This document shows positions 12,001-24,000 of a stretch of DNA of 64,000 bases, in pieces. The notes under the pieces were generated by a model. It was given only the letters and a program-made list of their open reading frames with translations, was not told where the DNA came from and searched no databases. The DNA is from Synaphobranchus kaupii (lineage: Eukaryota; Chordata; Actinopteri; Anguilliformes; Synaphobranchidae), in contig CM056395.1 of NCBI GenBank assembly GCA_029718625.1, forward strand, positions 26,654,160 through 26,718,159, written 5' to 3'. How positions within the stretch are numbered: position 1 is the first letter of the stretch; each line of letters starts with the position of its first letter. Position numbers and translations under genes: made by a program.

Positions 12001-15000
12001 TCCCACAGTTGTTGTGGTGGGAGATACATTTGTAGTTCTTGGACGATGTGTGGTGGTTAGAGATTCAGTTGTTGCAGGACTTTCAGTTGTGGTTGGAATA
12101 TTTGTTGTGGTGTGAGCTGCACTTGTAGTTGGATGAATTGTTGTGGTTGGTGCTAGAGTTGTAGTTTTTGCTGCTGTTGTAGTGTGAGGTACAGTTGTAG
12201 TTGCTTGGCGATGTGTGGTGGTAAGAGATTCAGTTGTTGCAGGACTTTCAGTTGTGGTTGGAACATTTGTTTGGCTTGGAGCTGCACTTGTAGTTAGCGG
12301 TATTGTTGTAATTGCTGCAGCAGTTGTAGTTTCTGCACTTGTTGTGGTGGGAGATACAGTTGTAGTTGCCTGGCGTTGTGTGGTGGTTAGAGATTCAGTT
12401 GTTGCAGGCCTTTCAGTTGTGGTTGGAATATTTGTTGTGGTGTGAGCTGCACTTGTAGTTGGATGAATTGTTGTGGTTGGTGCTAGAGTTGTAGTTTTTG
12501 CTGCTTTTGTAGTGTGAGGTACAGTTGTAGTTGCTTTGCGATGTGTGGTGGTAAGAGATTCAGTTGTTGCAGGACTTTCAGTTGTGGTTGGAACATTTGT
12601 TTGGCTTGGAGCTGCACTTGTAGTTGGCGGTATTGTTGTAATTGCTGCAGCAGCTGTTGTTCCCACAGTTGTTGTGGTGGGAGATACAGTTGTAGTTCTT
12701 GGACGATGTGTGGTGGTAAGAGATTCAGTTGTTGCAGGACTTTCAGTTGTCGTTGGAGCATTTGTTTGGCTTGGAGCTGCACTTGTAGTTGGCCGTATTG
12801 TTGTAATTGCTATAGCAGTTGTTGTTCCCTCATTTGTAGTGGTGGGAGATACAGTTGTAGTTCTTGGATGTTGTGTGGTGGTTAGCGATTCAGTTGTTGC
12901 AGGACTTTCAGTTGTGGTTGGAATATTTGTTGTGGTGTGCGCTGCACTTGTACTTGGAAGAATTGTTGTGGTTGGTTCTACAGTTGTAGTTTTTGCTGCT
13001 GCTGTAGTGCGAGGTACAGTTGTAGTTGCTTGGCGTTGTGTGGTGGTTAGAGATTCAGTTGTTGCCGGTCTTTCTGTTGTGGTTGGAACATTTGATGTGG
13101 TGTGAGCTGCACTTGTAGTTGGCGGTATTGTTGTAATTGCTGCAGCAGCTGTTGTTCCCACAGTTGTTGTGGTGGGAGATACAGTTGTAGTTCTTGGACG
13201 ATGTGTGGTGGTTAGAGATTCAGTTGTTGCAGGACTTTCAGTTGTGGTTGGAACATTTGTTTGGCTTGGAGCTGCACTTGTAGTTGGCGGTATTGTTGTA
13301 ATTGCTGCAGCAGCTGTTGTTCCCACAGTTGTTGTGGTGGGAGATACATTTGTAGTTCTTGGACGATGTGTGGTGGTTAGAGATTCAGTTGTTGCAGGAC
13401 TTTCAGTTGTGGTTGGAATATTTGTTGTGGTGTGAGCTGCACTTGTAGTTGGATGAATTGTTGTGGTTGGTGCTAGAGTTGTAGTTTTTGCTGCTGTTGT
13501 AGTGTGAGGTACAGTTGTAGTTGCTTGGCGATGTGTGGTGGTAAGAGATTCAGTTGTTGCAGGACTTTCAGTTGTGGTTGGAACATTTGTTTGGCTTGGA
13601 GCTGCACTTGTAGTTAGCGGTATTGTTGTAATTTCTGCAGCAGTTGTAGTTTCTGCACTTGTTGTGGTGGGAGATACAGTTGTAGTTGCCTGGCGTTGTG
13701 TGGTGGTTAGAGATTCAGTTGTTGCAGGCCTTTCAGTTGTGGTTGGAATATTTGTTGTGGTGTGAGCTGCACTTGTAGTTGGATGAATTGTTGTGGTTGG
13801 TGCTAGAGTTGTAGTTTTTGCTGCTTTTGTAGTGTGAGGTACAGTTGTAGTTGCTTTGCGATGTGTGGTGGTAAGAGATTCAGTTGTTGCAGGACTTTCA
13901 GTTGTGGTTGGAACATTTGTTTGGCTTGGAGCTGCACTTGTAGTTGGCGGTATTGTTGTAATTGCTGCAGCAGCTGTTGTTCCCACAGTTGTTGTGGTGG
14001 GAGATACAGTTGTAGTTCTTGGACGATGTGTGGTGGTAAGAGATTCAGTTGTTGCAGGACTTTCAGTTGTCGTTGGAGCATTTGTTTGGCTTGGAGCTGC
14101 ACTTGTAGTTGGCCGTATTGTTGTAATTGCTATAGCAGTTGTTGTTCCCTCATTTGTAGTGGTGGGAGATACAGTTGTAGTTCTTGGATGTTGTGTGGTG
14201 GTTAGCGATTCAGTTGTTGCAGGACTTTCAGTTGTGGTTGGAATATTTGTTGTGGTGTGCGCTGCACTTGTACTTGGAAGAATTGTTGTGGTTGGTTCTA
14301 CAGTTGTAGTTTTTGCTGCTGCTGTAGTGCGAGGTACAGTTGTAGTTGCTTGGCGTTGTGTGGTGGTTAGAGATTCAGTTGTTGCCGGTCTTTCTGTTGT
14401 GGTTGGAACATTTGATGTGGTGTGAGCTGCACTTGTAGTTGGCGGTATTGTTGTAATTGCTGCAGCAGCTGTTGTTCCCACAGTTGTTGTGGTGGGAGAT
14501 ACAGTTGTAGTTCTTGGACGATGTGTGGTGGTTAGAGATTCAGTTGTTGCAGGACTTTCAGTTGTGGTTGGAATATTTGTTTGTGTTGGAGGTACACTTT
14601 TAGTTGGAGCAATTGTTGTAATTGCTGCAACAGTTGTAGTTCCTGCACTTGTAGTGGTGGGAGATACAGTTGTAGTTCTTGGATGTTGTGTGGTGGTTAG
14701 CGATTCAGTTGTTGCAGGACTTTCAGTTGTGGTTGGAATATTTGTTGTGGTGTGCGCTGCACTTGTACTTGGAAGAATTGTTGTGGTTGGTTCTACAGTT
14801 GTAGTTTTTGCTGCTGCTGTAGTGCGAGGTACAGTTGTAGTTGCTTGGCGTTGTGTGGTGGTTAGAGATTCAGTTGTTGCCGGTCTTTCTGTTGTGGTTG
14901 GAACATTTGATGTGGTGTGAGCTGCACTTGTAGTTGGCCGTATTGTTGTAATTGCTATAGCAGTTGTTGTTCCCTCATTTGTAGTGGTGGGAGATACAGT

Positions 15001-18000
15001 TGTAGTTCTTGGATGTTGTGTGGTGGTTAGCGATTCAGTTGTTGCAGGACTTTCAGTTGTGGTTGGAATATTTGTTGTGGTGTGCGCTGCACTTGTACTT
15101 GGAAGAATTGTTGTGGTTGGTTCTACAGTTGTAGTTTTTGCTGCTGCTGTAGTGCGAGGTACAGTTGTAGTTGCTTGGCGTTGTGTGGTGGTTAGAGATT
15201 CAGTTGTTGCCGGTCTTTCTGTTGTGGTTGGAACATTTGATGTGGTGTGAGCTGCACTTGTAGTTGGCGGTATTGTTGTAATTGCTGCAGCAGCTGTTGT
15301 TCCCACAGTTGTTGTGGTGGGAGATACAGTTGTAGTTCTTGGACGATGTGTGGTGGTTAGAGATTCAGTTGTTGCAGGACTTTCAGTTGTGGTTGGAATA
15401 TTTGTTTGTGTTGGAGGTACACTTTTAGTTGGAGCAATTGTTGTAATTGCTGCAACAGTTGTAGTTCCTGCACTTGTAGTGGTGGGAGATACAGTTGTAG
15501 TTCTTGGATGTTGTGTGGTGGTTAGCGATTCAGTTGTTGCAGGACTTTCAGTTGTGGTTGGAACATTTGTTTGGCTTGGAGCTGCACTTGTAGTTGGCGG
15601 TATTGTTGTAATTGCTGCAGCAGCTGTTGTTCCCACAGTTGTTGTGGTGGGAGATACAGTTGTAGTTCTTGGACGATGTGTGGTGGTAAGAGATTCAGTT
15701 GTTGCAGGCCTTTCAGTTGTGGTTGGAATATTTGTTTGGGTTGGAGGTACACTTGTAGTTGGAGCAATTGTTGTAATTGCTGCAACAGTTCTAGTTTCTG
15801 CACTTGTTGTGGTGGGAGATATAGTTGTAGCTGCCTGGCGTTGTGTGGTGGTTAGAGATTCAGTTGTTGCAGGACTTTCAGTTGTGGTTGGAACATTTGT
15901 TTGGCTTGGAACTGCACTTGTAGTTGGCGGTATTGTTGTAATTGCTGCAGCAGCTGTTGTTCCCACAGTTCTTGTGGTGGGAGATACAGTTGTAGTTCTT
16001 GGACGATGTGTGGTGGTTAGAGATTCAGTTGTTGCAGGACTTTCAGTTGTGGTTGGAATATTTGTTTGGGTTGGAGGTACACTTGTACTTGGAGCAATTG
16101 TTGTAATTGCTGCAACAGTTGTAGTTTCTGCACTTGTTGTGGTGGGAGATACAGTTGTAGTTGCCTGGCGTTGTGTGGTGGTTAGAGATTCAGTTGTTGC
16201 AGGCCTTTCAGTTGTGGTTGGAATATTTGTTGTGGTGTGAGCTGCACTTGTAGTTGGATGAATTGTTGTGGTTGGTGCTAGAGTTGTAGTTTTTGCTGCT
16301 GTTGTAGTGTGAGGTACAGTTGTAGTTGCTTTGCGATGTGTGGTGGTAAGAGATTCAGTTGTTGCAGGACTTTCAGTTGTGGTTGGAACATTTGTTTGGC
16401 TTGGAGCTGCACTTGTAGTTGGCGGTATTGTTGTAATTGCTGCAGCAGCTGTTGTTCCCACAGTTGTTGTGGTGGGAGATACAGTTGTAGTTCTAGGACG
16501 ATGTGTGGTGGTAAGAGATTCAGTTGTTGCAGGACTTTCAGTTGTCGTTGGAGCATTTGTTTGGCTTGGAGCTGCACTTGTAGTTGGCGGTATTGTTGTA
16601 ATTGCTGCAGCAGCTGTTGTTCCCACAGTTGTTGTGGTGGGAGATAAAGTTGTAGTTCTTGGACGATGTGTGGTGGTTAGAGATTCAGTTGTTGCAGGAC
16701 TTTCAGTTGTGGTTGGAATATTTGTTTGGGTTGGAGGTACACTTGTAGTTGGAGCAATTGTTGTAATTGCTGCAACAGTTGTAGTTTCTGCACTTGTTGT
16801 GGTGGGAGATACAGTTGTAGTTGCCTGGTGTTGTGTGGTGGTTAGAGATTCAGTTGTTGCAGGCCTTTCAGTTGTGGTTGGAATATTTGTTGTGGTGTGA
16901 GCTGCACTTGTAGTTGGATGAATTGTTGTGGTTGGTGCTAGAGTTGTAGTTTTTGCTGCTGTTGTAGTGTGAGGTACAGTTGTAGTTGCTTGGCGATGTT
17001 CGGTGGTAAGAGATTCAGTTGTTCCAGGACTTTCAGTTGTGGTTGGAACATTTGTTTGGCTTGGAGCTGCACTTGTAGTTGGCGGTATTGTTGTAATTGC
17101 TGCAGCAGCTGTTGTTCCCACAGTTGTTGTGGTGGGAGATACATTTGTAGTTCTTGGACGATGTGTGGTGGTTAGAGATTCAGTTGTTGCAGGACTTTCA
17201 GTTGTGGTTGGAATATTTGTTGTGGTGTGAGCTGCACTTGTAGTTGGATGAATTGTTGTGGTTGGTGCTAGAGTTGTAGTTTTTGCTGCTGTTGTAGTGT
17301 GAGGTACAGTTGTAGTTGCTTGGCGATGTGTGGTGGTAAGAGATTCAGTTGTTGCAGGACTTTCAGTTGTGGTTGGAACATTTGTTTGGCTTGGAGCTGC
17401 ACTTGTAGTTAGCGGTATTGTTGTAATTGCTGCAGCAGTTGTAGTTTCTGCACTTGTTGTGGTGGGAGATACAGTTGTAGTTGCCTGGCGTTGTGTGGTG
17501 GTTAGAGATTCAGTTGTTGCAGGCCTTTCAGTTGTGGTTGGAATATTTGTTGTGGTGTGAGCTGCACTTGTAGTTGGATGAATTGTTGTGGTTGGTGCTA
17601 GAGTTGTAGTTTTTGCTGCTGTTGTAGTGTGAGGTACAGTTGTAGTTGCTTTGCGATGTGTGGTGGTAAGAGATTCAGTTGTTGCAGGACTTTCAGTTGT
17701 GGTTGGAACATTTGTTTGGCTTGGAGCTGCACTTGTAGTTGGCGGTATTGTTGTAATTGCTGCAGCAGCTGTTGTTCCCACAGTTGTTGTGGTGGGAGAT
17801 ACAGTTGTAGTTCTTGGACGATGTGTGGTGGTAAGAGATTCAGTTGTTGCAGGACTTTCAGTTGTCGTTGGAGCATTTGTTTGGCTTGGAGCTGCACTTG
17901 TAGTTGGCCGTATTGTTGTAATTGCTATAGCAGTTGTTGTTCCCACATTTGTAGTGGTGGGAGATACAGTTGTAGTTCTTGGATGTTGTGTGGTGGTTAG

Positions 18001-21000
18001 CGATTCAGTTGTTGCAGGACTTTCAGTTGTGGTTGGAATATTTGTTGTGGTGTGCGCTGCACTTGTACTTGGAAGAATTGTTGTGGTTGGTTCTACAGTT
18101 GTAGTTTTTGCTGCTGCTGTAGTGTGAGGTACAGTTGTAGTTGCTTGGCGTTGTGTGGTGGTTAGAGATTCAGTTGTTGCCGGTCTTTCTGTTGTGGTTG
18201 GAACATTTGATGTGGTGTGAGCTGCACTTGTAGTTGGCGGTATTGTTGTAATTGCTGCAGCAGCTGTTGTTCCCACAGTTGTTGTGGTGGGAGATACAGT
18301 TGTAGTTCTTGGACGATGTGTGGTGGTTAGAGATTCAGTTGTTGCAGGACTTTCAGTTGTGGTTGGAATATTTGTTTGTGTTGGAGGTACACTTTTAGTT
18401 GGAGCAATTGTTGTAATTGCTGCAACAGTTGTAGTTCCTGCACTTGTAGTGGTGGGAGATACAGTTGTAGTTCTTGGATGTTGTGTGGTGGTTAGCGATT
18501 CAGTTGTTGCAGGACTTTCAGTTGTGGTTGGAACATTTGTTTGGCTTGGAGCTGCACTTGTAGTTGGCGGTATTGTTGTAATTGCTGCAGCAGCTGTTGT
18601 TCCCACAGTTGTTGTGGTGGGAGATACAGTTGTAGTTCTTGGACGATGTGTGGTGGTAAGAGATTCAGTTGTTGCAGGCCTTTCAGTTGTGGTTGGAATA
18701 TTTGTTTGGGTTGGAGGTACACTTGTAGTTGGAGCAATTGTTGTAATTGCTGCAACAGTTCTAGTTTCTGCACTTGTTGTGGTGGGAGATATAGTTGTAG
18801 CTGCCTGGCGTTGTGTGGTGGTTAGAGATTCAGTTGTTGCAGGACTTTCAGTTGTGGTTGGAACATTTGTTTGGCTTGGAACTGCACTTGTAGTTGGCGG
18901 TATTGTTGTAATTGCTGCAGCAGCTGTTGTTCCCACAGTTGTTGTGGTGGGAGATACAGTTGTAGTTCTTGGACGATGTGTGGTGGTTAGAGATTCAGTT
19001 GTTGCAGGACTTTCAGTTGTGGTTGGAATATTTGTTTGGGTTGGAGGTACACTTGTAGTTGGAGCAATTGTTGTAATTGCTGCAACAGTTGTAGTTTCTG
19101 CACTTGTTGTGGTGGGAGATACAGTTGTAGTTGCCTGGCGTTGTGTGGTGGTTAGAGATTCAGTTGTTGCAGGCCTTTCAGTTGTGGTTGGAATATTTGT
19201 TGTGGTGTCAGCTGCACTTGTAGTTGGATGAATTGTTGTGGTTGGTGCTAGAGTTGTAGTTTTTGCTGCTGTTGTAGTGTGAGGTACAGTTGTAGTTGCT
19301 TTGCGATGTGTGGTGGTAAGAGATTCAGTTGTTGCAGGACTTTCAGTTGTGGTTGGAACATTTGTTTGGCTTGGAGCTGCACTTGTAGTTGGCGGTATTG
19401 TTGTAATTGCTGCAGCAGCTGTTGTTCCCACAGTTGTTGTGGTGGGAGATACAGTTGTAGTTCTTGGACGATGTGTGGTGGTAAGAGATTCAGTTGTTGC
19501 AGGACTTTCAGTTGTCGTTGGAGCATTTGTTTGGCTTGGAGCTGCACTTGTAGTTGGCGGTATTGTTGTAATTGCTGCAGCAGCTGTTGTTCCCACAGTT
19601 GTTGTGGTGGGAGATACAGTTGTAGTTCTTGGACGATGTGTGGTGGTTAGAGATTCAGTTGTTGCAGGACTTTCAGTTGTGGTTGGAATATTTGTTTGGG
19701 TTGGAGGTACACTTGTAGTTGGAGCAATTGTTGTAATTGCTGCAACAGTTGTAGTTTCTGCACTTGTTGTGGTGGGAGATACAGTTGTAGTTGCCTGGCG
19801 TTGTGTGGTGGTTAGAGATTCAGTTGTTGCAGGCCTTTCAGTTGTGGTTGGAATATTTGTTGTGGTGTGAGCTGCACTTGAAGTTGGATGAATTGTTGTG
19901 GTTGGTGCTAGAGTTGTAGTTTTTGCTGCTGTTGTAGTGTGAGGTACAGTTGTAGTTGCTTGGCGATGTGTGGTGGTAAGATATTCAGTTGTTGCAGGAC
20001 TTTCAGTTCTGGTTGGAACATTTGTTTGGCTTGGAGCTGCACTTGTAGTTGGCGGTATTGTTGTAATTGCTGCAGCAGCTGTTGCTCCCGCAGTTGTTGT
20101 GGTGGGAGATACAGTTGTAGTTCTTGGACGATGTGTGGTGGTTAGAGATTCAGTTGTTGCAGGACTTTCAGTTGTGGTTGGAACATTTGTTGGGGTTGGA
20201 ACTACACTTGTAGTTGGAGCAATTGTTGTAATTGCTGCAACAGTTGTAGTTTCTGCACTTGTTGTGGTGGGAGATACAGTTGTAGCTGCCTGGCGTTGTG
20301 TGGTGGTTAGAGATTCAGTTGTTGCAGGACTTTCAGTTGTGGTTGGAACATTTGTTTGGCTTGGAACTGCACTTGTAGTTGGCGGTATTGTTGTAATTGC
20401 TGCAGCAACTGTTGTTCCCACAGTTGTTGTGGTGGGAGATACAGTTGTAGTTCTTGGACGATGTGTGGTGGTTAGAGATTCAGTTGTTGCAGGCCTTTCA
20501 GTTGTGGTTGGAATATTTGTTGTGGTGTGAGCTGCACTTGTAGTTGGATGAATTGTTGTGGTTGGTGCTAGAGTTGTAGTTTTTGCTGCTGTTGTAGTGT
20601 GAGGTACAGTTGTAGTTGCTTTGCGATGTGTGGTGGTAAGAGATTCAGTTGTTGCAGGACTTTTAGTTGTGGTTGGAACATTTGTTTGGCTTGGAGCTGC
20701 ACTTGTAGTTGGCGGTATTGTTGTAATTGCTGCAGCAGCTGTTGTTCCCACAGTTGTTGTGGTGGGAGATACAGTTGTAGTTCTTGGACGATGTGTGGTG
20801 GTAAGAGATTCAGTTGTTGCAGGACTTTCAGTTGTTGTTGGAGCATTTGTTTGGCTTGGAGCTGCACTTGTAGTTGGCCGTATTGTTGTAATTGCTACAG
20901 CAGTTGTTGTTCCCACATTTGTAGTGGTGGGAGATACAGTTGTAGTTCTTGGATGTTGTGTGGTGGTTAGCGATTCAGTTGTTGCAGGACTTTCAGTTGT

Positions 21001-24000
21001 GGTTGGAATATTTGTTGTGGTGTGCGCTGCACTTGTACTTGGAAGAATTGTTGTGGTTGGTTCTACAGTTGTAGTTTTTGCTGCTGCTGTAGTGCGAGGT
21101 ACAGTTGTAGTTGCTTGGCGTTGTGTGGTGGTTAGAGATTCAGTTGTTGCCGGTCTTTCTGTTGTGGTTGGAACATTTGATGTGGTGTGAGCTGCACTTG
21201 TAGTTGGCGGTATTGTTGTAATTGCTGCAGCAGCTGTTGTTCCCACAGTTGTTGTGGTGGGAGATACAGTTGTAGTTCTTGGACGATGTGTGGTGGTTAG
21301 AGATTCAGTTGTTGCAGGACTTTCAGTTGTGGTTGGAATATTTGTTTGTGTTGGAGGTACACTTTTAGTTGGAGCAATTGTTGTAATTGCTGCAACAGTT
21401 GTAGTTTCTGCACTTGTAGTGGTGGGAGATACAGTTGTAGTTCTTGGATGTTGTGTGGTGGTTAGCGATTCAGTTGTTGCAGGACTTTCAGTTGTGGTTG
21501 GAACATTTGTTTGGCTTGGAGCTGCACTTGTAGTTGGCGGTATTGTTGTAATTGCTGCAGCAGCTGTTGTTCCCACAGTTGTTGTGGTGGGAGATACAGT
21601 TGTAGTTCTTGGACGATGTGTGGTGGTAAGAGATTCAGTTGTTGCAGGCCTTTCAGTTGTGGTTGGAATATTTGTTTGGGTTGGAGGTACACTTGTAGTT
21701 GGAGCAATTGTTGTAATTGCTGCAACAGTTCTAGTTTCTGCACTTGTTGTGGTGGGAGATATAGTTGTAGCTGCCTGGCGTTGTGTGGTGGTTAGAGATT
21801 CAGTTGTTGCAGGACTTTCAGTTGTGGTTGGAACATTTGTTTGGCTTGGAACTGCACTTGTAGTTGGCGGTATTGTTGTAATTGCTGCAGCAGCTGTTGT
21901 TCCCACAGTTGTTGTGGTGGGAGATACAGTTGTAGTTCTTGGACGATGTGTGGTGGTTAGAGATTCAGTTGTTGCAGGACTTTCAGTTGTGGTTGGAATA
22001 TTTGTTTGGGTTGGAGGTACACTTGTACTTGGAGCAATTGTTGTAATTGCTGCAACAGTTGTAGTTTCTGCACTTGTTGTGGGGGGAGATACAGTTGTAG
22101 TTGCCTGGCGTTGTGTGGTGGTTAGAGATTCAGTTGTTGCAGGCCTTTCAGTTGTGGTTGGAATATTTGTTGTGGTGTGAGCTGCACTTGTAGTTGGATG
22201 AATTGTTGTGGTTGGTGCTAGAGTTGTAGTTTTTGCTGCTGTTGTAGTGTGAGGTACAGTTGTAGTTGCTTTGCGATGTGTGGTGGTAAGAGATTCAGTT
22301 GTTGCAGGACTTTCAGTTGTGGTTGGAACATTTGTTTGGCTTGGAGCTGCACTTGTAGTTGGCAGTATTGTTGTAATTGCTCTAGCAGCTGTTGTTCCCA
22401 CAGTTGTTGTGGTGGGAGATACAGTTGTAGTTCTTGGACGATGTGTGGTGGTAAGAGATTCAGTTGTTGCAGGACTTTCAGTTGTCGTTGGAGCATTTGT
22501 TTGGCTTGGAGCTGCACTTGTAGTTGGCCGTATTTTTGTAATTGCTGTAGCAGTTGTTGTTCCCACATTTGTAGTGTTGGGAGATACAGTTGTAGTTCTT
22601 GGATGTTGTGTGGTGGTTTGCGATTCAGTTGTTGCAGGACTTTCAGTTGTGGTTGGAATATTTGTTGTGGTGTGAGCTGCACTTGTACTTGGAAGAATTG
22701 TTGTGGTTGGTGCTAGAGTTGTAGTTTTTGCTGCTGTTGTAGTGTGAGGTACAGTTGTAGTTGCTTGGCGTTGTGTGGTGGTTAGAGATTCAGTTGTTGC
22801 AGGACTTTCAGTTGTCGTTGGAACATTTGTTTGGCTTGGAACTGCACTTGTAGTTGGCAGTATTGTTGTAATTGCTGCAGCAGCTGTTGTTCCCACAGTT
22901 GTTGTGGTGGGAGATACAGTTGTAGTTCTTGGACGATGTGTGGTGGTTAGAGATTCAGTTGTTGCAGGCCTTTCAGTTGTGGTTGGAACATTTGTTTGGC
23001 TTGCAGCTGCACTTGTAGTTGGCGGTATTGTTGTAATTGCTCTAGCAGCTGTTGTTCCCACAGTTGTTGTGGTGGGAGATACAGGTGTAGTTCTTGGACG
23101 ATGTGTGGTGGTAAGAGATTCAGTTGTTGCAGGACTTTCAGTTGTGGTTGGAGCATTTGTTTGGCTTGGAGCTGCGCTTGTAGTTGGCCGTATTGTTGTA
23201 ATTGCTGCAGCAGTTGTTGTTCCCACAGTTGTTGTGGTGGGAGATACAGTTGTAGTTCTTGGACGATGTGTGGTGGTTAGAGATTCAGTTGTTGCAGGAC
23301 TTTCAGTTGTGGTTGGAGCATTTGATTGGCTTGGAGCTGCACTTGTAGTTGGCCGTATTGTTGTAATTGCTGCAGCAGTTGTTGTTCCCACATTTGTAGT
23401 GGTGGGAGATACAGTTGTAGTTCTTGGATGTTGTGTGGTGGTTAGAGATTCAGTTGTTGCAGGACTTTCAGTTGTGGTTGGAACATTTGTTTGGCTTGGA
23501 GCTGCACCTGTAGTTGGCGGTATTGTTGTAATTGCTGCAGCAACTGTTGTTCCCACAGTTGTTGTGGTGGGAGATACAGTTGTAGTTCTTGGATGTTGTG
23601 TGGTGGTTAGCGATTCAGTTGTTGCAGGACTTTCAGTTGTGGTTGGAATATTTGTTGTGGTGTGAGCTGCACTTGTACTTGGAAGAATTGTTGTGGTTGG
23701 TTCTACAGTTGTAGTTTTTGCTGCTGCTGTAGTACCAGGTACAGTTGTAGTTGCTTGGCGTTGTGTGGTGGTTAGAGATTCAGTTGTTGCCGGTCTTTCA
23801 GTTGTGGTTGGAACATTTGATGTGGTGTGAGCTGCACTTGTAGTTGGCGGTATTGTTGTAATTGCTGCAGCAGCTGTTGTTCCCACAGTTGTTGTGGTGG
23901 GAGATACAGTTATAGCTGCCTGGCGTTGTGTGGTGGTTAGAGATTCAGTTGTTGCAGGACTTTCAGTTGTGGTTTTAACATTTGTTTGGCTTGGAACTGC

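Noticed and set aside
22218..22682. Gln/Leu-rich minus-strand ORFs resembling a polyQ or coiled-coil protein (LQAKQMFQPQLKVLQQLN)
   Set aside because: This is a shifted frame of the same strand, broken by TAG in each monomer with ctagag. CAA/CAG/CTG codons are a by-product of the ACAACT repeats.
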